Of a stretch of 26,010 bases of DNA, positions 19,830 to 26,010 are shown one piece after another; position 1 is the stretch's first letter, and each line of letters opens with the position of its first letter. The notes below the pieces were generated by a model. The model saw only the letters and a list, made by a program, of their open reading frames with translations. It was not told the origin of the DNA and ran no database searches. Source of the stretch: Chara braunii (Eukaryota; Streptophyta; Charophyceae; Charales; Characeae); assembly GCA_003427395.1 (NCBI GenBank), contig BFEA01000059.1, forward strand, positions 3,129,690-3,155,699, given 5' to 3'. The position numbers and the translations under genes were made by a program.

Positions 19830-20550
19830 TCCTTTCTAGGCAGTTCATCCATTTTAGGTTACTACATCACTTTCAGATTGTGTGTGTATCTATACATGGG
19901 GTTGTCTGAAACCGCGTTCATGCAGTTTAACCAGTTCAGGTTGATACACCATTTTCAGATTCCCTACAGATCCATTGCAAATGGTGGGATGGGGGTACCT
20001 GAAACCCCTTTCAGAAGCTTCAACCACTTCAGCAGTTTCATGTCCCCACATGAAATTCCTAAAATGACCTGAAGTGGCTGAAGCTTCTGAAAGGCGTTTC
20101 AAGTACCCTCATCCAACCATTTGGATGGGGCTAACTGAAACCCCTTTCAGAAGCTTCAACCACTTCAACGGTTTCATGTCCCCACCCGAACTTCCTGAAA
20201 TGACCTTAAGTGGTTAAAGCTTCTGAAAGGGGTTTCAGGTCCCCACCTGAAATTCTTGAAATGACCTGAAGTGGCTGAAGCTTCTGAAAGGGGTTTCAGG
20301 TACCCCCATCTAACCATTTGGATGGGGGTACCTGAAACCCCATTCAGAAGCTTCAGCCACTTCAGCGGTTTCAGGTCCCCACCTGAAATTCCCGAAATGA
20401 CATGAAGTGGTTGAAAAACCAGGCAGACAAAAAAAAGAAAAAAACATAAAACTTGTCCTGCAAACCACCCGAAACTTCTGAAATGACATGAAGTGTCTTC
20501 ATGCCATTTCAGCGGTTTCAGACCACTCTCGATTCTTTCATTATAAAATT
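19830..20550. mobile_element. Block of alternating palindromic units (fold-back-like insertion)
   Basis: A unit of the form GGTACCTGAAACCCCTTTCAG-AAGCTTCAACCACTTCAG and its reverse complement alternate. AAGCTT cores lie at 20015, 20081, 20151, 20217, 20278 and 20348, i.e. 61-70 bp apart, in the order forward, reverse, forward, reverse, reverse, forward. Pairs face each other across short loops such as CCCCATC-TAACCATTTG-GATGGGG (about 20304-20328). The whole block is absent from copy A. No terminal repeats or target duplication could be fixed, and 19830-19990 is a weaker lead-in. Confidence 0.7.
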
Positions 20551-21041
20551 TGAAGTGGTCGTTAACCGCGAGTGAAGACAAGATGAACCCAAATAAAAAT
20601 AATCAAAATTTGAAACATGTGCCGGCGGGACTACCGTCGGGGCTAGAAAATGAAACTGGTATGGGGTGAAAAGCGATAACTTGAGTTACATGGAAAGCAA
20701 ATAGCATCATCAAAATCAGAGAAAAGGTTAACCGACCCTCCGAAATATGTTAACCTAGCAAGGCATGAGAAAATATAGCCCCAAGGGACTATATGAAGAA
20801 AATAGGCCGTCAAGGAAAAATTGGAGCGACGGGGGTAAAAAATTGAGACTAACGGAGGCAAAATGGAGCCCCCATGAGTGTGGGGGTTTTATTATTCTGA
20901 TCCATGAAATAACGAACAACAACTTGATTTATATCTGGATTTAGATCAAAATCCACGACCTAGAAAATGAGTCTATTATTGTTTGACACTTGTCACAGCA
21001 AAAAAAAAAAAAATAAAAAAAAAAAATGAAGAAAATGGAAT

Positions 21042-21255
21042 GAGAATGAGACAAAACGGAAGAAAAGGGTGGAGGAGAATGTGCCGACCAATTGGGACTG
21101 ACACAGTACAGACTGGCAGGTCCCGCCATAGCCCTGTCTCTTATACACATCTAGATGTGTATAAGAGACAGGAGAATGAGACAAAAGGGAAGAAAAGGGT
21201 GGAGGAGAATGTGCCGACCAATTGGGACTGACACAGTACAGACTGGCAGGTCCCG
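21042..21255. repeat. 84-bp direct duplication around an adapter junction
   Basis: 21042-21125 and 21172-21255 are the same 84 bp with one difference that I can see (C at 21057, G at 21187). The two copies are separated by 46 bp that include the 38-bp Tn5 junction. The natural repeat probably occurs once here. Confidence 0.92.
21134..21171. other. Tn5 mosaic-end junction (Nextera-type library adapter), assembly artefact
   Basis: CTGTCTCTTATACACATCT (21134-21152) is followed directly by its exact reverse complement (21153-21171). Each half is the 19-bp Tn5 mosaic end used in tagmentation libraries, and this head-to-head form is the circularisation junction of mate-pair kits. Translation across it gives the peptide SYTHLDVYKRQ. 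It is not part of the organism's genome. Confidence 0.98.
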
Positions 21256-21930
21256 TCTATGACCTCATCACTTCGGATTTAATGGAGGTCAATCTCAAAT
21301 AACGAGATAAGGCCCTTGGGGCATTATCTCGACAATATTCAAATTAAAAAGTAGAGGTGATATGGTTGTTTTTTAAGGGGCGATCTAAAACAGCTAACTT
21401 CGGAATGAGTTGGTAACCTAAAATAGAAAGAAACAAAACAAAGAAAAAGACGAAACAATGCATTTGGTCGAAAATGAAGGCCATATGCACAAAAAATTAA
21501 AAAAGTGAGTCTTGAAGCTCAAATCTAAAGCAATGGTCACTTTGGGGTAGTTTAGATTAATGCTGGCCTCGAATCTCATCCAGATCCAAGGCTGAGAATG
21601 CACCGAAACACAAGAAAACACGTCGACCTACTCAAATTGGAGTAGGACTAAAAAAAATCGAGAAAAATGTCTACAAGGCATTTTTCTTTCAAGTAGGGTT
21701 GCCCGTTGAATATTCGGACCCAAGATGCAGCATCTGAAAATGAAAATAAAGCATGAGGAGACTTTAGAGGCTTTCCGAGTTAGTACCAACCACTCGGACT
21801 GCATGTGCTTCGTCGAAAAGAGACTCGGGTGTTCTTGGAGATGCCTAGTGAAGAGGAAAAACCTTGGGGTTATTGGGTTTACCATGGGGCACATGGAGAG
21901 GCCAATGGGCTGACCGAAGTGTTGTGCCCA
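21256..21930. other. Anonymous A/T-rich segment upstream of a TATA box
   Basis: No gene is visible. A small hairpin, CGAGATAA (21303-21310) with TTATCTCG (21324-21331), lies near the left end. The segment could be promoter-proximal or U3-like DNA for the TATA box that follows. Confidence 0.4.
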
Positions 21931-21933
21931 ACC

Positions 21934-21940
21934 TATATAA
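21934..21940 (+). promoter_or_regulatory. Strong TATA box candidate
   Basis: TATATAA in the context CCAACC-TATATAA-GCTGGGGG is close to the plant core-promoter optimum. A start site near 21965 (CACTCACATTT) would follow at the usual spacing. The next 400 bp contains no long ORF, so it may drive a non-coding leader or an LTR transcript. Confidence 0.5.
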
Positions 21941-21964
21941 GCTGGGGGAGCAGCCCACCACACT

Positions 21965-22380
21965 CACATTTGCATGAAGAAAGTACATGTTGCCCGTATG
22001 AGCCAAAAAAAACTCTATACTCAACCGTGAGTGAGAGGAGGGAAACCGATGCCGGTTTGAAAGCTTGGAGGAGACTGCAGGTTAGGGAGGAGAGTTACTG
22101 AGACCAGTAGAGGATGTGCCAGCTTAGAGGAGTGATCCGCTATAGCCCTCAAGTTGTGTGGAAGAGAGTAAGGCTAGTAGGGGTCTCCTTAGCCCTCCTA
22201 AAGAGAATGACTTCATAGCCTTAGTGATAGGAGTTTGCCATAGCCTGAGAGAGATTGAGGAAGGAAGAAGGAGGAGGGTTTGAAGAAGAATGAAGCCATA
22301 GTTGGGCTGCAAGTGTGCAAAGAGAAGGAAAAACTTCATCAAGATTAACATCTCAACTTCAAGACACTAGAGGAGGTGAG
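21965..22380 (+). other. Leader-like segment ending at a 5' splice-donor-like site
   Basis: From the predicted start to the GAGGTGAGTG string at about 22373-22382 the sequence is balanced in composition. After the donor it turns abruptly T-rich, as a plant intron would. No ORF of note is present. The donor is G-GTGAGT, close to consensus. An acceptor partner was not chosen. Confidence 0.35.
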
Positions 22381-22419
22381 TGAAAAAATGAGAAGTTGCT
22401 CTCTTTCTTCATCACATTC

Positions 22420-22600
22420 TTTTTTTTTTTTTTTTTTTTNTTTTTTTTCCCTATTTTTTCTTCCTCCTCCTCTTCTTCTTCATCATTCTCTATTTCTTTT
22501 TTCTCCTTCTAACTGTTTTTCATCTTTTCTCACTCGCCCCTCACTCTATCTCCTTCCTCTTTCCTTCCCTCCTCTTTTTTTCTCTCCATAAATAACAGAC
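22420..22600. repeat. Poly-T with an assembly N, then a pyrimidine-rich tract
   Basis: A T run covers 22420-22448 and contains the only ambiguous base in the window, an N at 22440. TTC and CTC-rich sequence follows to about 22590. The true length of the T run is unknown. Confidence 0.95.
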
Positions 22601-23042
22601 TAAGCATGAGAGAAATAGAAAATAGCTTCTCCACAAGAAGGTGTCTCTGTATTGATCACTTTCTCACTCCATTGTAAATCGTCACTTTGTATTTTATGTT
22701 TCAAGCTTGGGAGTAAATGGTAACTTTAGTTTTTGCTCATTTTTATGTTATAGTTATCACATACTCATGCTCTATATTTTTTTTCAATTTATTGTAAATC
22801 GTTACTTTATATTTTCTGTTTTTAAGCTTGGAAGTGAGTTTCACCCACTCTCCCTCTATGTTTTGTTCATCTTTCCACTTGGAAGTAAATTGCAAGTTTA
22901 GTTCTTGCTCATTCTAATGTTGTAGTCATCACATGCTAATGCTTTTCCCATTTCTTCAATCCATTGTGGATCGTTGCTTTGTACTTTGTGTTTTCAAGTT
23001 TGGGAGTGAGTGAAAATTTGGACTCCCTCTATATTTTATCCA

Positions 23043-23044
<2 letters not shown>

Positions 23045-23075
<31 letters not shown>
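23045..23075. repeat. Poly-T run (31 T)
   Basis: Uninterrupted T homopolymer followed by AACAAACGG. It could be the reverse-strand tail of a retroposed sequence, or simple slippage. Confidence 0.95.
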
Positions 23076-23081
<6 letters not shown>

Positions 23082-23128
23082 CGGTCTAGGGTGTAGTAGA
23101 GGGTGGAGGTCAGGACTCAAGAACAACC

Positions 23129-23443
23129 ATTTCGTCAAAACGGACATATTCTATTTTTTGAACGAAATCAAAACTGACTTTTTTTGCCGAAATCCGGTCG
23201 GAATTTTTTGCTCATGGGGGTCCGGCGTTCCCAAAACGCCGGACCCCCCTGGTCTATGGTTGAGACCAGATACAAAAAAAAAAAGAAAAAAAAAAAAAGT
23301 ATCTGGTCTCAACCATAAACCAGGGGGGTCCGGCGTTTTGGGAACGCCGGACCCCCAGGAGCAAAAAATTCCGACCGGGTTTTGGCAAAAAAAGTCAGTT
23401 TTGATTTCGTTCAAAAAATATAATATGTCCGTTTTGACGAAAT
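23129..23443. mobile_element. 315-bp fold-back element, 145-bp arms with nested hairpins
   Basis: Left arm 23129-23273 and right arm 23299-23443 are reverse complements at roughly 95% of positions. They are separated by a 25-nt spacer of A with a single G. The outer ends are ATTTCGTCAAAACGG and its complement, and the similarity may extend a few bases outward to 23122 and 23450. Within each arm GGGGGTCCGGCGTT and AACGCCGGACCCCC form a second, smaller hairpin. Both strands therefore read almost the same 87-95 codon frame, which includes KTPDPPGLWLRPDT. A non-autonomous fold-back or MITE-type element is likely. I could not define a target duplication. Confidence 0.85.
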
Positions 23444-24065
23444 GACTGTTTAAGGAGTGTCTCGGTACTCATCTATTGGGAGATCAAATGAATTGTTCAT
23501 CTTTCCACTTGGAAGAAAATCGCAATTTTAGTTTTTACGCTTTCTAGTGTTGTAGTCATCACATACTCATGTTTTGTCCAATTTTTTCACTTGGGAGTTA
23601 GTCGCAACTTTCAGTTATTGCTTATTCTAGTTTAGTATTAGTCATTAACTCATGTTTTGTCTATTTCTTCAATCCACTATGAATCGTCACTTTGATCCTT
23701 GATTTCCCTAATATAGTGAGTCTCCTTCTCAAAATGAATTGCCGATTCCAGGGGCAAACGGCGACGGAATCATGCCTAATTTTAGGAGGGTCGTCAGTAG
23801 GGTGTAAATAAAGGGCCTCTAGAGTTACAAGGCCTTCTTACGTCGTTTATGCCACCAAACACAAATCTGAGTTTTTTAGTTTTCCCTCCCATAACAAAAT
23901 TGGCGAAAACATAAAATTTGCAATCTGAGTTTTTCGTGGTCTGAGTTCTTTTTTCAAGTATGATTTTTGCAAAATTTGAGTGTCTGTTGCAAGTCTGAAT
24001 TTCGTAAGTTTGAATGTCCCGATGGTTCAGATGTTAGGACAATACAAGTAGGAAAGCATCGGAAG
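23444..24065. other. T-rich flank leading to the minisatellite
   Basis: The left part continues the T-rich degenerate repeat to about 23720. From 23720 to 24065 there is no recognisable gene. The long plus frame over the minisatellite opens at ATG 23967. Confidence 0.4.
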
Positions 24066-25880
24066 CTTACTAACCACCATAACCAAGCACCTTCGCACCT
24101 TCTTCCTCCTCCACCTCCTTTACCCATTCACCATAGTCGAGGACCTTCACACCTTCTTCCTCCTTCATCTCCTTCACTTGTACATCATATTCAAACACCT
24201 TCACCCCTTCTTCCTCCTCCACCTCCTTCATCCATCCACCATAGCAAAAAAACTTCACACATTCTTCCTCCTTTACCTCCTTCACCCATCCACCATAGTC
24301 GAACACCTTTAAACATTTTTTGTCTTCCCCCTCCTTCACCCATCCATCATAGCCAAGTACGCTCACACCTTCTTCCACCTCCACCTCCTTCACCCATCCA
24401 CCATAGCCAAGCACCTTCACACCTTTTTCCTCCTCCACCTTCTTCACCCATCCGCCATGGCCAAACACCGTCACACCTTTATCCTCCTCCACCTCCTTCA
24501 CCCATCCACCATGGCCAAGCACCTTCAGACCTTCTTCCTCCTTCATCTCCTTCACCAATCCATCATAGCCAAGCACCATCACACCTCCTTCCTCCATCTC
24601 CCTCCCCTATCCACCATAGTCAAGCACCTTCACACCTCCTTCCTCCTCCACCTCCTTCACCTATCCACCATAGCCAAGCACCTTCATACCTTCTTCCTCC
24701 TCCATATCTCACCCCTATCCACCATAGCCAAGCACCTTCACACCTCCGTCATCCTCCACCTCCTTCACCCATCCACAATAGCCAAGCACCTTCACACCTT
24801 TTTCCTTCTGCACCTCCTTCACCTATCCACTATAGCCAAGCACCCTCACACCTCCTTCCTCCTCCACCTCCTTCCTCCCCCACCTCCTTCACCCATCCAC
24901 CATAGCCAAACACCTTCACACCTTCATCCTCCTCCACCTCCTTGACTTATCCACCCTCATAGTCGAGCACCTTCACACCTTCTTCCTCCTCCCCCTCCTT
25001 GCCCCATCCACCATAGCCAAGTACCTTCACACCTTCTTCCTCCTCCACCTCCTTCTCCAATCCACCATAGCCAAGGACCTTCACACCTTCTTCCTCCCCC
25101 ACCTCCTTCACCCATCCGTCATGGCCAAACACCGTCACACCTTCATCCTCCTCCACCTCCTGCACCCATCCACCATAGCCAAGCACCTTCACACCTTCTT
25201 CCTCCCCTACCTCCTTTACCCATCCGCCATGGCCAAGCACTGTCACACCTTCATCCTCCTCCAGCTGCTGCACCCATCCACCAAAGCCAAACACCTTCAC
25301 ACCTTCTTCCTCCTCAATCTTCTTCACACATCCACCATAGCCAAGCACCTTCACACCTCCTTCAACCTCCATCTCCCTCCCGTATTCAGTCAAGCACCTT
25401 CATACCTCCTTCCTCCTCTACCTCCTTCACCCATCCAGCATAGTCTAGCACCTTCACACTTTCTTCCTCCTCTGTCTCCCTCCTCTATCCACCATAGCCA
25501 AGCATCTTCACACCTCCTTCACCCTTCCACTATAGCCAAGCACCTTCACACCTTCTTCCTTCTCCACATTCTTCACCCATCCACCATAACCAAGCGCCTT
25601 CACACCTTTTTCCTCCTCCATCTCCTTCACCTATCCACCATAGCCAAGCACCTTCACACCTTGTTCCTCCTCCATCTCCTTCACTCGTCCTCCATAACCA
25701 AGCACCTTCATACCTCCTTCACCACTCCACCACAACCAAGCACCTTCACGCATTCTTCCTCCTCCGCCTCCTTCACCCATCCGCCATAGCCAAACACCTT
25801 CACACCTTCTTCCTCCTCCACCTCCTTCACCCATCCACTATAGCCAAGTACCTTCACAGCCTCTTCTTTCTCCACCTCCT
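24066..25880. repeat. 54-bp minisatellite, about 33 units, open in several frames
   Basis: The unit is of the form CACCATAGCCAAGCACCTT then CACACCTTCTTCCTCCTCCA then CCTCCTTCACCCATC. GCCAAG-type markers at 24406, 24460, 24514 and 24568 are 54 bp apart. A variant with CATGGCCAA-CAC-GTCACACC recurs, twice at a 108-bp spacing (25121 and 25229), so there is some higher-order structure. Fifty-four is 18 codons, so frames stay open. On the plus strand, 23967-24905 (312 codons) gives an 18-residue repeat like APSHLLPPPPPSPIHHSQ, and 24457-24945 and 25121-25789 give a leucine/histidine-rich one. On the minus strand, 24070-24597 and 24947-25393 give GYGGWVKEVEEEEGVKVL. The Pro-rich reading recalls extensins but has no signal peptide, and every frame is broken somewhere. 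I favour a non-coding minisatellite. Confidence 0.9.
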
Positions 25881-26010
25881 TGGCCAACCAGTACCATGAT
25901 GAAAGGTATATAGGGTTGCGGCTCATCAAAGGGGTCTTAGGTCGGACGGTAGGACGGATAGAAGTCGGTCTTCTATTAGAGTAAGTTTTTTTTTTTTTTT
26001 TTTTTTTTTT
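25881..26010. repeat. Short unique tail and terminal poly-T
   Basis: About 100 bp of unique sequence after the minisatellite leads to 25 T residues (25986-26010) at the last base. As at the left edge, the window ends in a simple repeat. Confidence 0.9.

Larger units (their letters stand above)
18845..21255. repeat. Copy B of the ~1.2-kb repeat, enlarged by insertions
   Basis: This copy aligns with copy A over its whole length but is about twice as long. The extra length comes from a MITE (18933-19313), a palindrome-rich block (about 19830-20550) and a duplication around a library-adapter junction near the right end. The two copies lie nearly head to tail, with little sequence between them. 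Confidence 0.75.
22655..23720. repeat. Degenerate T-rich tandem repeat, interrupted by a poly-T run and a fold-back element
   Basis: Two blocks recur. One is CCATTGTAAATCGTCACTTTGTA at about 22670, 22790, 22961 and 23674. The other is CATCTTTCCACTTGGAAG-AAAT-GCAA-TTTAG at about 22868 and 23500. Variants of AGCTTGGGAGTAAATGGTAAC and TAGTTATCACATACTCATGC lie between them. The array is broken at about 23045-23450 by 31 T residues and the inverted-repeat element. Confidence 0.7.

Noticed and set aside
20983-21231. Frames running through 21134-21171
   Set aside because: They translate the Tn5 mosaic-end junction and the duplicated flank, which are artefacts.
17585-21255. Copies A and B as the two LTRs of one retrotransposon
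   Set aside because: There is almost no sequence between them, so there is no internal domain, primer-binding site or polypurine tract. A tandem or independent duplication fits better.
23151-23445. Similar 87- and 95-codon frames on opposite strands
   Set aside because: Direct consequence of the fold-back symmetry, not two genes.
23967-24905. 312-codon Pro-rich frame resembling an extensin
   Set aside because: There is no signal peptide. The frame is open only because the repeat unit is 54 bp, and other frames are equally open on both strands. The frame breaks within the array.

Overview
This window has no intact, conventional gene. It looks like a stretch of repeat-rich eukaryotic nuclear DNA, most likely from a land plant or other streptophyte with a large genome. 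The basis for that is a decayed Ty3/gypsy-type integrase, a MITE, fold-back elements, (TC)n and (AG)n microsatellites, eukaryotic TATA boxes and splice-site consensus strings, and almost no sustained open reading frames. A transposon-rich fungus cannot be excluded from sequence alone. The window begins in (TC)n, ends in poly-T and holds a single N, so it may be a complete contig whose ends are simple repeats.

Layout. 1-1179: microsatellite, a 72-bp tandem duplication and anonymous DNA. 1180-2915: a decayed coding-like block and a polar, gag-like reading frame behind a splice-acceptor-like site. 3020-6212: several degenerate tandem repeats (about 20, 136, 141 and 296 bp). 6213-8870: LTR-like DNA with a TATA box, a short gag-like frame, a poly-G run and a hairpin. 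9060-10190: (AG)n and a tandem array carrying consensus 5' splice donors on the minus strand. 10680-11945: the best-supported protein relic, a Ty3/gypsy integrase with recognisable HHCC and D,D,E residues but many stops and frameshifts. 12147-13172: a 48-bp duplication with donor sites, an acceptor-like site and an acidic reading frame downstream of the integrase. 13867-16535: 40-bp, 60-bp and 68-bp tandem arrays. 16640-17300: LTR-like boundary and TATA box.

17585-21255 is a readable history. A repeat of about 1.2 kb occurs twice (copies A and B). Copy B carries a 381-bp MITE with an exact 8-bp target duplication and a block of alternating palindromes. Copy A shows the corresponding sites without these insertions. 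Near the right end of copy B there is a head-to-head Tn5 mosaic-end junction (21134-21171) flanked by an 84-bp duplication. This is a sequencing-library artefact left in the assembly, not biology.

21934-23720 has a good TATA box, a leader-like segment, a GTGAGT donor-like site and T-rich repeats interrupted by a 315-bp fold-back element. 24066-25880 is a 54-bp minisatellite of roughly 33 units that is open in several frames on both strands.

No functional gene set or pathway can be assembled from this window. Its interest lies in the nested repeats, the MITE with its empty site, the palindromic elements, the splice-donor array and the library artefact.
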